In this document: positions 43,301 to 54,091 of the stretch, piece after piece
How positions within the stretch are numbered: position 1 is the first letter of the stretch
Layout of the letters: each line of letters starts with the position of its first letter
Assembly: GCA_016630955.3 (NCBI GenBank)
Contig: CM049987.1
Coordinates: forward strand, 1,612,001-1,676,000
DNA: 64,000 nucleotides
DNA from: Didymella arachidicola
Taxonomy: Eukaryota; Ascomycota; Dothideomycetes; Pleosporales; Didymellaceae
Direction: 5' to 3'
Translations under genes and position numbers: made by a program
Notes under the pieces: model-generated
What the model was told of the DNA's origin: nothing
What the model saw: the letters and a program-made list of their open reading frames with translations, nothing else
The model's database searches: none

Positions 43301-44500
43301 TCAGGCTCTGGCTTGACTTGTACTCGTGCTGCGTGTGCGACTCGCACTGCGTTTCGTATCGCTCATCTCGCCTGGGCTGCGACTCCGAGTCCGGCTCCGG
43401 CGTCGGTGTGTGCTGTTGTAGCTCCTGCTCCTGCTCCTGCTCCTGCTCCTCCTATCGTCGTCGTCTTGACTCCGACTCCGACTCCTGCTATCAAAACTCC
43501 TGCTGCGACTCCGACTATCGTAGCTGCGACTCCTATAACTCCTCGCACTCCTATCGGTACCAACACTTGCTTCCCTTTCTTTTGCACGCTCCTCCTCTTC
43601 GTCCAGCATGTCGATTTCGTCGCCGAGCGGACTCTCCCTCGGCTCCAACAAATCCAGATCCTCGAGCTGGCTCCTTGGCGGCATTTTCCACAGACTAGTC
43701 GCGCAGATGCGGTCTTTTGTAAGCAAGTCGTCGACGAACGCGTCGACGTGGGTGAGGGTGAAGTTTTCTTTTAAACGGCGTTTTATCTTGCGGTAGTCGG
43801 TGAGGAGGGGCTCGAGGGCGGTGTGGATTTCGACGGGGGACCAGGCGAGGCGGATGTAGAATGCGGCGAGGCAGCGGAGGTATTTGAAGGAGCCTAGCTT
43901 GCCTTGGGCGTTGAGGTCGCGGGGGGTGGTGGGGGGGTGGTTGGGTTCTTCGGTTTTGGTGGGTTCAGCGTCGCCGTTGTCATCGCCGTCTTCGGTTTTG
44001 GTGTGCTCGTCCTCGTTTTTGGTGTGCTCGTCCTCGTTTTTGGTGTGCTCGTCCTCGTTTTTGGTGTGCTCGTCCTCGTTTTTGGTGTGCTCGTCCTCGT
44101 TTTTGGTGTGCTCGTCCTCGTTTTTGGTGTGCTCGTCCTCGTTTTTGGTGTGCTCGTCCTCGTCGTCGTCTTCGTCGCCCCTGAAATTCAGCATCTCCAG
44201 CACGATTGCCTTCTCAGGCACCAGCTGCAGCATTTTGAAGGCGAGGCATAGAAATGGCGTGGGCCTGCCTGTGATGCCCGACGTGCCGCCGATGAACTTG
44301 AGCTCGACTGCGCGGTCGCATAGGGTTGCGGCGTTGAGGCCGAAGCACTGCTCTTTCCAGTAGTAGCTCTCGGTGATGCGCTCGCGCACGCCTTTCTCGA
44401 AGAGAAGCGCGGGGTTTTGGCCGCGGATGAGGGCGCCTGAGTAGCCGCGGTCGTCGAGGAGGGCCGAGGCGTCGGCGCGGTCGTAGGCGGGTTTGGACAT
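43301..44500 (-). CDS. PRP38: Pre-mRNA-splicing factor PRP38
   Basis: A single exon encodes 399 aa. The N-terminal PRP38 domain is unmistakable: KGVRERITESYYWKEQCFGL, AVELKFIGGTSG, PTPFLCLAFKMLQLVPEKAI, then FKYLRCLAAFYIRLAW. PRP38 belongs to the U4/U6.U5 tri-snRNP and is needed for spliceosome activation. In the family the VLE...FKYLR junction is a short loop. Here it is split by an acidic insertion, residues ~108-200, containing eight copies of EDEHTK[N/T]. The C-terminal region is an RS domain (SRSRSRSFDSRSRSRS), typical of the animal and fungal rather than the budding-yeast form. It is divergent from the glycosyltransferase gene at 44829. Confidence 0.95.
   Translation of the reverse strand: MSKPAYDRADASALLDDRGYSGALIRGQNPALLFEKGVRERITESYYWKEQCFGLNAATLCDRAVELKFIGGTSGITGRPTPFLCLAFKMLQLVPEKAIVLEMLNFRGDEDDDEDEHTKNEDEHTKNEDEHTKNEDEHTKNEDEHTKNEDEHTKNEDEHTKNEDEHTKTEDGDDNGDAEPTKTEEPNHPPTTPRDLNAQGKLGSFKYLRCLAAFYIRLAWSPVEIHTALEPLLTDYRKIKRRLKENFTLTHVDAFVDDLLTKDRICATSLWKMPPRSQLEDLDLLEPRESPLGDEIDMLDEEEERAKEREASVGTDRSARSYRSRSYDSRSRSRSFDSRSRSRSQDDDDRRSRSRSRSRSYNSTHRRRSRTRSRSPGEMSDTKRSASRTRSTSTSQARA
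43994..44161. repeat. 21-bp coding minisatellite, 8 copies, in PRP38
   Basis: Eight tandem 21-bp units coding on the minus strand for EDEHTKN (seven times) and EDEHTKT (once), residues 114-169. On the plus strand the unit reads tttggtgtgctcgtcctcgt. The copies are nearly identical at DNA level, so the array is young or actively homogenised. Since 21 is a multiple of three, copy-number changes stay in frame. Confidence 0.95.
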
Positions 44501-44828
44501 GGTGGGGAGTGGCTATTGCATGCTCGAGGGGTTGTGGGTGGAGGTGGAGGTGGAGGTGGCGCGATGTAGAGAGGGCACTTTGTGAGACTGCGTCGTTGGG
44601 CTCGAGATGGTGGAGCTTGTGCTAGTCGACCACTGCCGCCGCCGCGAATTTCCAGGCCTTGTCGATAGTTTCCCCGCCAACACGGCCTGTCAACACTCCC
44701 GCGGCCAGCTCTATGGAGTCTGGCCCAGGAACAACGTCACACGCGTCGCGACGGCGCTTATTTGCCGCCTGAGGACTTGACGACAATACCACATCGCAAG
44801 ACTCCCTGCCTAGACACTCTCCAAAATC

Positions 44829-46042
44829 ATGGGCAGGCTGCTGCTCACCAGCGGGCAGGTGTCGGTCATCCTGTCTGCCATCATCAGTAGGCGCCGCGCA
44901 CGCTGCGACTCCGACTCCCACTGACACGCGCAGTCTTTGCCTTTACGTTTGCGCTGTTCCTCTCGGGCTACGTCCTGCAGCAGCGCTATGTGCACAACCT
45001 CCAGGCGGCCATCAAGCCGCGCATACCGAAGCCGCTGCCTGTCCCCAAGCCCGTCGCGCCGCCGACGCTCGACGAGAAGTGGGCACGCCCCGTAGGCGAG
45101 CGGCCCGAGGCGCAGGACGCGATGGCGCAGTACATGAGCGGGCAGGAGCTGGACTGGAGCAGGCTGGGCTACGTGCAGGTCGTGCGGTCGCACGTCGAGC
45201 TGTGCAGCGCGGTGATGCTGCTGTCGGACCTGCACAAGATGAAGAGCCCCGCGCGGCGCGTGCTCCTGTTCCCGAAGCCCTGGCTGCGCGAGGCCGTCGA
45301 CGACAACTACAGCGCGGAAATGGCGACGACGCGGAGACTGCTGGGCACGGCTGCGCGCCGCTACGGCGTCACGCTGATTCCCATGGAGCCCCTCGTCGAC
45401 GGCGCAGACAGCACGCTGCCGTCGTCGTACTCGCTCGCCAGCCTGTACTCGCTGGTCGACTACGAGCGGCTGATGTACCTGCAAGGCCCTGGCGTCCTGC
45501 TCGACGCCTCGTCGCTGGACTCGCTCCTTGCCTTTTCCAAATCAGAGCCCATGGCCGCCTACCCAGCCAGCGCAGAGCGGACCGACATGTCCACAGCGCT
45601 GCTCATGGTCCATCCCACCCAGGCCTCCTTCCAGCAGCTCAAGGCCCTGCGATCCACCCACCCCACCTCGGACCTCGACCTCTTCCGCTCCATCTTCCGC
45701 ACGCCCGGCAGCCTGATGTCCGAGTGGTCGCTGTCGATGGGCAACGTGGTCTTCGCCTCTGAGACGCTGCGCACCATCCCTCCCGACGACGCCTTCAACG
45801 CCACAGCGTTTGAGCAGAGCACGACGTTTGTGCGGCTGTCGGACCCAGAGATGCCGGGGCCCGAGTACGACGTGCCTTACAGCACACGAGCGAGACTGCG
45901 GCCCAGGAATGAGGAGGCGCAGCTGGCGTGGAGCAGGCTGTACGAGCGCTTCAGACAGCAGCGCATGGAGGTGTGCGGGCTGGATCTGGAGTATTGGAGT
46001 CCGCTGGTGCTGACGGGGCTGGGGGAGGGCCATGAGCTGTGA
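44829..46042 (+). CDS. Type II membrane glycosyltransferase-like protein (Gnt1/GT8-like)
   Basis: Two exons, 44829-44887 and 44935-46042, encode 388 aa; the 47-nt intron starts gtaggc and splices ILSAIII to FAFTFALFL. The N-terminal hydrophobic segment (residues ~13-30) is a Golgi-type signal anchor followed by a Pro-rich stem (PKPLPVPKPVAPP). The luminal part (LDWSRLGYVQVVRSHVELC, AVMLLSDLHKM, RVLLFPKPW) resembles fungal glucose/N-acetylglucosamine transferases of the Gnt1 group. Where relatives have a LDSD-type metal site, this protein reads YLQGPGVLLDASSLDSLL, so the DxD is not evident. It may be an inactive relative or may use a shifted motif. Family confidence is moderate. Confidence 0.75.
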
Positions 46043-46957
46043 CGATGTTTGGTATACCCATTGTGAATCAAGTGTATGATTGTTTTCAAACTGACTTGGC
46101 ACGAACGAGGTGGTCCATTGTGAATCACGTGTTTGTGGATCGACGTGGTGAGGACTAGATGGGTGCAGTATGTTTCTGGTACTGGTCACGTAAGGTTGTG
46201 GTATTGATGTGCCATAGTAGTCGTGCGTTGATTTGGTTATTGCGATGATGGTCATTCTGGTTGGCTGGCGTTGGCACCGGTCTCGCCCTCGCCCGCCAGT
46301 CTACCGGCGCACGCATCCGCCGATCCCAGATCTGGCCTCTCGGCGCTGGCATGACGCAACCCAGCCAGCTTGCGCACTCGGCCCGTACGCAGCACCAAGC
46401 ACCAAGCTGTGCTGAAGCTGTGCTGCAGCTGTGCACCCACGGCGCAGGGCTGCACAGGGCATTGAGGGAGACAGGCCGCGGGAGCAGATGCAATTGAAGC
46501 TGCACTCGCCAGGCCGCAGCGTGTCTGAAGCGCGTCCATGTTTGCAGCGTGAAACAGGCGGTGCGCCCTGTGCTGCACTGTGCACTGTCCGCGGGCGACG
46601 GCTGCTTCCCCGCCTCCAGCCTCACCCAGGCAGCCCGCGGTGCGCTCGGCGAGTCCGTCTCCCTCCTCTGTGCACTCGCATTCCCCCGGCACGCCCATGC
46701 TGCCCGCACTGCTGCCCGCACTGCTGCCCGCACCGCTGCCCGCACCGCTGCAGTAACCTCGTCGTCTGTCGCGCGCCCACCGTCTCCCGGCCCCTGCGAC
46801 GCCTGCGCGTCTCGTGCCCGTCGCCCGCAGCTCCCCCGAGGCCACGGCACCTGCTCTGCGCTGCCCAGCTCCCTCTCCAGGGCCCCCAGGGCGCCTTCGC
46901 ATTCCTCATCTCCCCCCAAGGCCCACGCCAGGCCTGCGCTCCCAGCCCTTCCCCCCG
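46043..46957 (+). promoter_or_regulatory. Promoter/leader region of the PKA catalytic gene
   Basis: About 900 bp upstream of the kinase ATG. It holds no convincing gene. The proximal 450 bp are strongly C-rich and include a short tandem 12-bp repeat (46691-46752) plus direct repeats of aagctgtgc around 46406-46435. Frames crossing it have high GC-driven openness and are not supported as coding. Confidence 0.45.
46691..46752. repeat. Short 12-bp tandem repeat upstream of PKA
   Basis: About four and a half units of a ctgcccgcac(t/c)g type run head to tail, ending in accgctgcag. Units differ only at one C/T position. It lies about 200 bp before the kinase start codon, probably in the leader. 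Confidence 0.8.
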
Positions 46958-48538
46958 ATGCCTACCCTCGGATTCCTCAAGAAGAAGCGGACGAAGGACT
47001 CGGGCGGCTCCAAGGACCTCGATTCGCCGACGTCGCCCATCAAAGAAACGTCGTCGGGCGCGCCCATCACCCCAACCACCTCCAAGCACCGCACTTCGGG
47101 CTCGTTCCACCTGACCAAGACGCGCACCAGCGACAGCGCCCCCCAGCAGACGCACGCCCTGCAGCCCGCGACCACCGCCCACAGCCAGCAGCACTCGCAG
47201 CCGCCCGGGGGTCCGCAGCCGCCGCCGCACAAGCCCACCGACTCGATGAACCCCGCCTACAGCCCGCCCCCCGTCGCGAGCCCGCACAGCAGCCCCCAGC
47301 CGCCCGCCCACAACGTCGCCAGCATCCAGAACCTGATCCACCCGACCAACGACCACGCCGCCAACCTCGCTGCGAGCCCCAATGGCCCCGCCGCTGCCAC
47401 CAGCAACGGCAGAGGCCCCGCCGGCGGCGTCCAGTTCACCGCGCAGCCCCTCAACCAGACCCGCGTCACCAAGGGCAAGTACTCGCTGACCGACTTCGCC
47501 ATCCAGCGCACCCTCGGCACCGGCTCCTTCGGCCGCGTCCACCTCGTCCAGAGCAAGCACAACCAGCGCTTCTACGCCGTCAAGGTGCTCAAAAAGGCCC
47601 AGGTCGTCAAGATGAAGCAGGTCGAGCACACAAACGACGAGCGCCGCATGCTGCAGCAGGTCAAGCACCCCTTCCTCATCACCCTGTGGGGCACCTTCCA
47701 GGACAGCAAGAACTTGTACATGGTCATGGACTTTGTCGAGGGCGGCGAGCTGTTCAGCCTGCTGCGCAAGTCCCAGCGCTTCCCAAACCCCGTCGCCAAG
47801 TTCTACGCCGCCGAGGTCACCCTGGCCCTCGACTACCTGCACTCGCACAACATCATCTACCGCGACCTGAAGCCCGAGAACCTGCTGCTCGACCGCCACG
47901 GCCACCTCAAGATCACCGACTTTGGCTTTGCCAAGGAGGTGCCCGACATCACATGGACTCTGTGCGGCACGCCCGACTACCTGGCCCCCGAGGTCGTGGC
48001 CAGCAAGGGCTACAACAAGTCGGTGGACTGGTACCCCTCTCTTCTCCTCACTTGATAACTCCTGCTAATGAATGACCGCAGGTGGTCTCTCGGCATCCTC
48101 ATCTTCGAAATGCTGTGCGGCTTCACGCCCTTCTGGGACGGCGGTTCGCCCATGAAGATCTACGAAAACATACTGAAATCTCGCGTCAAATACCCGCCCT
48201 ACATCCACCCCGACGCCCACGACCTGCTGCAGAAACTCATCACCCCCGACCTCACCAAGCGCCTCGGCAACCTGCACGGCGGCTCCAAAGACGTAATGAA
48301 CCACCCCTGGTTTGCAGAGGTAACGTGGGACCGCCTGTCGAAAAAAGACATCGACGCGCCGTACGTGCCGCCTGTGCGCGCCGGTGTCGGTGATGCAAGC
48401 CAGTTCGACAAGTACCCCGAGGAGACGGAGGCCTACGGCCAGGCCGGCGACGACCCGTGCGTGGCGCCCCCGCCTTATGATGTTGAGCATGTGCTAAAGT
48501 GTCCGAATAGGCATGGTCACCTTTTCCCAGACTTCTAG
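46958..48538 (+). CDS. pkaC: cAMP-dependent protein kinase catalytic subunit (AGC kinase)
   Basis: Two exons, 46958-48030 and 48082-48538, encode 509 aa; the 51-nt intron (gtaccc...cgcag) splits the Trp-Trp pair of VDWWSLGI. The first ~170 residues are a Ser/Pro/Gln-rich extension usual in filamentous-fungal PKA. The kinase domain shows the Gly loop (LGTGSFGRVHLVQ), the lysine of FYAVKVLKKAQ, YRDLKPENLLL (PKA-type YRD), DFGFAKEV, and the activation loop TWTLCGTPDYLAPEV with its phosphorylatable Thr. The C-terminus ends HLFPDF, the PKA FxxF hydrophobic motif at the very end of the chain, distinguishing it from PKB/Sch9. It phosphorylates Arg-rich Ser/Thr sites in response to cAMP, once released from its regulatory subunit. 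The ATG at 46958 starts MPTLGFLKKKRTKD. Confidence 0.96.
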
Positions 48539-51420
48539 ATAGGACGAGACGACTCCCGCGATATCCCTTCCTGCCACCAGCCGTCGAAGGGGCGCCGTAG
48601 AAACACATTCTCCTCTTCTCCTAATCCCATGTTCCTCTGCCTCTCTCACATCTCATACATGGGATTTCTAACTCGTCACCCTCTCTGCTATGAGAGAGCT
48701 GTCCTACTATACTATACTATTACCTTATCAAACATCATCCCACGCAGGCGGCTGTGGCCCGCTAATGTACTTCTCTCCTTATTTTGTCTCCTTGGATACT
48801 GCCATCGTCGAGTATTCCGATGGTTCGCTTTATTGCTATGGACTTGTCAAAGTCCTCATGTGGCGGCTAGGCTGGTGTTGTGGCGGAATGGTGGTAGTGT
48901 AGGGCTAGTGGAAGCAAGCTTGTTCGCCATGTCCATGGATGTGTTTAATGTCGTGAATGGGTTCGTGACACGTGGTCCATAATGTTGCGAACAAGTCGAA
49001 CCAGACGTCCCTCGATTACACAGTATTGCTATCCAAAGTAAAGCGGGAATGACATCACCCCTCGCACCCGCCAAGACCTGCGGTTCAGAACCTAACTCGC
49101 TACCGGGAAGCGGGGACTAGTATCGAATCTATCGATGTATCCCACGCGTGTTTCCAGGTTAATAGAAACATCACGGGTTGGAAGAGAAGGAGAAGGAGAA
49201 GTAGAATATGCACGCAGGTAGCTGCTGCTGCGTAGTGAGATGGCTTGGTGGTGTGGTAGGTAGTAGCGGGGGATGTGGAGGTTAAGAGGGGGAGGGGGAG
49301 GTGGTGGGTTTAGCGTTTGGGTGCGGTGAGATGAGATGAGGTGAGGTTAGTATATTGTATGAGTGAGTGGTGGGTGGGGAAGGGTTGGCTTGGACTGACG
49401 CTGTGCTGTGCATGCAGGTCCATCCAGGTCCCTCGCCCTCGAGCATGGCGAGATGGTGCGGTGCGGTGCGGTGATGTGGGACGATGATGGTGCGTGAGTG
49501 TTTTGGGGGTTGGTGGGAGACTTACATGTGCAGGCTATTCACCGACTGCTCGCAACTCGACGAGCTCCGAGGACGCTACGAGAAGATTGGTGCGAATGGT
49601 CTTGAGGAGGAATAGGAATGTCGTTCCTTCCTCCCTCTCGAGAGCTAGCTGACGTATCTTTATAACGACATCAGGGGATGTTTCGACCGTACGTTCGCGA
49701 TTGCCACGGCTTCATCGAGCAGGTCGGACTGTACCTCGTCTCTTCTAGCAAAACTACTGGCCAAGTCAACAGCGACATGTTCCTTCTAGACATCGGTGGC
49801 GCTCACGGCGGTCAGTGAGACTGAGACACGGAAGCTGCAGCACAATCGACTTGTGATGACAGACTCATGCTGTAGCATCTCTCGGACAACGTCACTGCTC
49901 GACTTCGTCCAGGTACCCACCGCCGAGAAAAGTTTCGGATCCATCCTTGTGCGCCATGCATTCTTCGGCCTGGTATTTTTTGTTCTCCCTTGACATCGAA
50001 ACACAAATAATGCGCTCGACACGTCGAATGCAGTTTCTCCGGTACCTACACTCCGAGACCGCCATATGCCCACGTTCACGAGCCTGGACCACAGCGACAA
50101 GCAAGCTGATTATTTGCATAGTCAGCCACAAAACACTATCACCGCGGAGCAACCTTCTGGTCTTCAGTTCGGCGTTTTGCTACCCTCGAGGCGCACTTGC
50201 AAAAGCTGCGAAGCTGCAAAGCGCTTCGACAACAGCTGTTCGGGCAAGCACCATGACGGGGGCTTAGAGGTTTATCTACCTGTGAAACACATGCCGCAGG
50301 TCGATCTACAATAAGATCCAACAGCTGGTCGACAGCCTGTCGTGGCTCGCAATTTGACTGCGAGATAAGGCTTTTCGAAGCCACTGATTGGCTGGTCAGC
50401 AACGAGCAAGGATCTCTTCCCCAGATTGCGCGAGGGAGTGCAGGAGCTACAGAGGCTTGAATGATATTCTGGTACTGAGATAATGATGAGACTCGTGCGA
50501 CAGCTGTGGTCGATATCGGTATCGTATCACACCAAGCTAACGCCTATCAGTCGACCTGGCGGCGACGAGCCACGCAAGGTCGTTCATGATCGCACGACGA
50601 TCAGCTTGCACGGTGGCAAGATAGCAAGGCTAAAAGCTCACTTGTCTTTGGGATTTTGAGGTTCTGCTGATGCTCTTGACAAGAAACTCCAATTCCTATT
50701 GCAGCGCCACAAGCTGGCAAGATCAAGCATAACAGCAATTGACTATCATATCAGCCTGTAGACACAGGCAAATTGTCAGCAATACCGCGGAAAAGCGACT
50801 TCTCTTATTATCTATCAGGCTTGAACAAGGTTGTCTGAAAGCGTTGCGCCAAGAGATAGCGAAAGATAAGAGAACGCCTGCTCCGCCGCCAGAGAACTTC
50901 CTGGTCCCCACCATCCCACGTTAAGCGTGAGACTAGCGAATCAACTTGAGCCGCATCATCGTTCCGCCGTGAATTCCAACCTTTTGATCGTACATCCATG
51001 CTTCACGAGGGTCTACCGAAAGAACTTACGGACTAGATTCAGCCATAGCGCTGATCGGAGACGCACCGAAACCGCGGTCGTCATGTCCATGCTCCCGCAG
51101 TCTTGGTCGTAGCCCTGTTGGACGACAGCGCTGATAACGAGAACGCCAGGTCCTCCAAGTTGAGCCCAAGACTTCAATTAACACACTTGGCATTGCGAAC
51201 GATGCGCACCTGAGTCTTGGATTAGGGAAGGCGTGCGTCACAGTGCTCGACCGCGGAAGTAGTGATTTCGATTTCTGTGAAGCTCAATATATAACTCCTC
51301 GAGGCCTATCTTTGAGTCTTATCTGTAGGCTTCAGGCGACTCCTCTCTACCGCAGGGACCCGCATACACCCCAGTCTTTCCACATCTGTTCCCCAGATCT
51401 CCAGCGTACCACCCGCTAGA
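48539..51420. other. Long gene-free stretch between PKA and the nitrate transporter
   Basis: 2.9 kb without an intact gene. 49200-49520 is G-rich simple sequence (ggtgg, gatgagatgaggtgaggt, gcggtgcggtgcggtg). At about 49527-49613 the plus strand reads LFTDCSQLDELRGRYEKIG and stops soon after, preceded by an acceptor-like atgtgcag. This may be a fragment of a J-like protein but is too short to call. Frames at 49786-50314 have no recognisable content. Confidence 0.45.
51288..51324 (+). promoter_or_regulatory. TATA-like box and two GATA motifs upstream of the nitrate transporter
   Basis: A tatataa string lies at 51288-51294. Two HGATAR matches on the complementary strand, ctatct at 51306-51311 and ttatct at 51319-51324, lie 13 bp apart and about 100 bp before the ATG. 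AreA/NIT2-type GATA factors activate nitrate-assimilation genes through paired GATA sites, so this is a plausible nitrogen-response element. I did not find a convincing NirA site. Confidence 0.5.
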
Positions 51421-53086
51421 ATGGGTTTCGAACTAAGGCAGCTTTGGTCCGCTCCAGATATCAATCCCTACAATAAGAAGGCAAAGTCGATTCCAGTGTT
51501 CAACCCTGTCGACAAGTATGGTCGCGTTTTCTTCTTCAGCTATCTCGGTTTCTTCATTGCGTTTTGGTCATGGTAAGCTTTCCCCGATCCCAACCCTGTA
51601 CACCAGGCTGACTGATTTAGGTACGCATTTCCGCCTCTGGTATGATGACCCACTCAATACCTGATTCGTTCAATTCTAATCCCCGCAGCTCAGCGTCAGT
51701 ATCAAGAAGGACATGCACTTGTCCACAAATGAGGTCGCCAACTCCAACATCATTGCACTGACTGCGACATTGCTCGTGCGAGCCATCGCGGGTCCGATGT
51801 GCGACAGCATCGGTCCTCGCAAGACCTTTGCTGCTCTTCTGTTCATGGGTGCTCTTCCCACTGCTCTTGCGGGTACCGCCAAGAACGCGATGGGTCTGTA
51901 CTTCATCCGTTTCTTCGTTGGTATCCTCGGTGGTACATTCGTTCCGTGCCAGGTCTGGACTACCGGCTTCTTCGACAGGAACATTGTAGGAACGGCCAAT
52001 GCTCTTGTCGGCGGCTGGGGCAACTCTGGCGGCGGTATCACTTAGTAAGCGTTCTCTACTTTCACTGGCGAAGCATTACTTACATGAAGCAGCTTTGTCA
52101 TGCCTGCCATCTATGATTCACTTCGCCACGAACGCGGCCTATCATCTCATGTTGCCTGGCGCGTTTCTTTCATCGTTCCGTTCATCCTCATCACCGTCAC
52201 CGCAACTGGTCTGCTGCTCCTCACTGATGACACACCCACGGGCTCATGGGCTGACCGTGGCACCATCGTCGTCAAGGGTACTCAACAGGCCAGTGTTGTC
52301 GCTACTACTGGCGGCATCACGGACAAGCCTGAAGCAACAACTGGGTCAATCAGCTCTTCCGATGAGAAGAAGAAGCAACCCGAGCGCGATGTCGAGTCTG
52401 CTTCAACTTCCGATAATGGTCAGATTCTCGATGAAGTTCAGCATGAGATTGTCGTCAAGCCGACTGCCAAGGAGGCCCTCAAGGTTCTGCTCTCCCCTCA
52501 GACGCTGATGCTGTGCGCTGGTTACTTTTGTTCTTTCGGTGGCGAGCTCGCCATCAACTCCGTGCTCGGCTCCTACTACCTCAAGAACTTCCCATACCTT
52601 GGTCAGACCCAGTCCGGTCGATGGGCAGCCATGTTCGGTCTGCTCAACGTCATCACTCGTCCTCTTGGTGGCTTCATTGGCGACTTGATCTACAAGTACA
52701 GTCACGGCAACCTGTGGGCGAAGAAGTGCTGGATCCATTTCGTCGGCGTCATGAGCGGTATCTTCCTGATCATCATCGGCAAGCTCAACCCACACGACCT
52801 CGACACCATGATCGGTCTTGTCGCTGTCATGGCAATCTTCCTGGAAGCTGGCAACGGCGCCAACTTCGCACTTGTGCCGCACATTCATCCCCACGCCAAC
52901 GGAATCCTCTCTGGTATCGTGGGTGCGACGGGTAACTTTGGCGGCATCATCTTTGCTATCATCTTCCGTTACCACCCTGGTCAGTATGCGCGCGTGTTCT
53001 GGATCATGGGCTGCATGATCATCGGGCTTAATCTTTGCTTGGCATGGGTTAGACCTATTCCCAAGGGCCAGATCGGTGGTCGCTAA
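51421..53086 (+). CDS. nrtA: NNP-family nitrate/nitrite transporter
   Basis: Four exons, 51421-51572, 51621-51639, 51689-52044 and 52093-53086, encode 506 aa; the introns are 48, 49 and 48 nt. Exon 2 is only 19 nt (YAFPPL) and is needed to keep the first membrane segment in frame. The protein is a 12-helix MFS carrier. It carries the nitrate-porter signatures GGWGNSGGG (helix 5) and GATGNFGGIIFAI (helix 11), the MFS loop DSIGPRKTF, and the long cytoplasmic loop between helices 6 and 7 (ITDKPEATTGS to HEIVVKPTAK) typical of fungal CrnA/NrtA. It is a plasma-membrane proton symporter for nitrate. Nitrate and nitrite reductase genes are not in the window, although fungi often cluster them. Confidence 0.95.
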
Positions 53087-54091
53087 AGCCATGATGAATG
53101 TTTCTACGTGGGTTTTGTCATTGAGCGTCTGTTTCGAGATACCTTGTGCTGTATATGGCCAAAATGCAATTATTCTTCAAGTCTTCCCCTTTTGTCACCT
53201 CATCTTACTGCTCCTTCCTCCTTCCATTTTCAATCAGACACAGCTGCTTCGCCGCATTGCTTTCACCGACGAATCATCTTGCTCTCCCCTGAGGCGACAT
53301 AGCCGCATAAACCCTCACCTGGACCCAAAGGTCATGTAATCTCATTAGAGCAGGAAGGTCGATATCTGTGACTCTACACCGACTAGCTGAGCTAGTGATG
53401 CGTCTACGCGCAGCCTTGCTCCGCGGCTTACCAGGCGCAGCCCCGATCGCGTCAGAGCCGTATTTGAGTTCCCTCACCGCAATCATGAGAGCCCAAGGCG
53501 GCTGGTCAAACTTTTGCCGGCAAGGCTACTGTTGCAGTCATAACCGGACTGGTATCCCTTTTGGCGTACCTTCATGGCTGCATCTCCTCCGCGTTTGCTG
53601 TCACTGCCATGCGAGATACGCGACTGTTTCCAAGGCGGCTATCCGTGCTGAAAGTTTTGTGCAAGGACTTTGCTTTTCGAGGTTGGCAGCATGACCGTCG
53701 CCTTGTAGCTGAGGATTAGCTCCTCGTAGAATGTGTTTTTCTAGCGGTGATTGGCTGCGACGAGAATGGGTCGTAGATCATCCTAGCTGTATGCAGAGAT
53801 TGACAAGACGACATCCTCGGTATGAAGACGTTCTAAAGGGAGCCTGCGGGAATGAGACCATGAACTTAGGCAATAAACCAACCACACAGCGCTTCCTGCC
53901 CACGTGTGGCATTGAGAACAGCCTCGTGCGCAACACAGCCTCGTCTTACCACATACACAGCCACAGTCGTTTGCAGAACGGATCATCCGATCAAACTCGA
54001 TAGAAGAGCAAGACATACCAAGCATTTCGGCCCATCCACAATTAATTCTTGGTATGACCTGATCGCCTGCAAACCCCTCCCGAACGCTACC
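53087..54091. other. Intergenic, no gene seen
   Basis: About 1 kb. No coding frame is recognised. A tRNA-like D-arm string occurs on the minus strand within 53304-53402, but the rest of the cloverleaf does not form. Confidence 0.45.

Noticed and set aside
43994..44161. Possible CRISPR-like or regulatory repeat array
   Set aside because: The units are contiguous, without spacers, keep a coding frame and lie inside PRP38 of a eukaryote; it is a coding minisatellite.
46549..48075. 508-codon plus frame across the PKA gene
   Set aside because: His/Pro/Arg-rich shadow frame of the GC-rich kinase gene; the kinase frame carries all catalytic motifs.
53304..53402. tRNA-like segment on the minus strand (tagctcagctagtcggtgtagag with possible 7-bp end pairing)
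   Set aside because: The D-arm string and ends look tRNA-like, but no proper anticodon stem or T-arm (GGTTCRA) can be folded, and the length of 99 nt would need an unusual intron. At most a relic.
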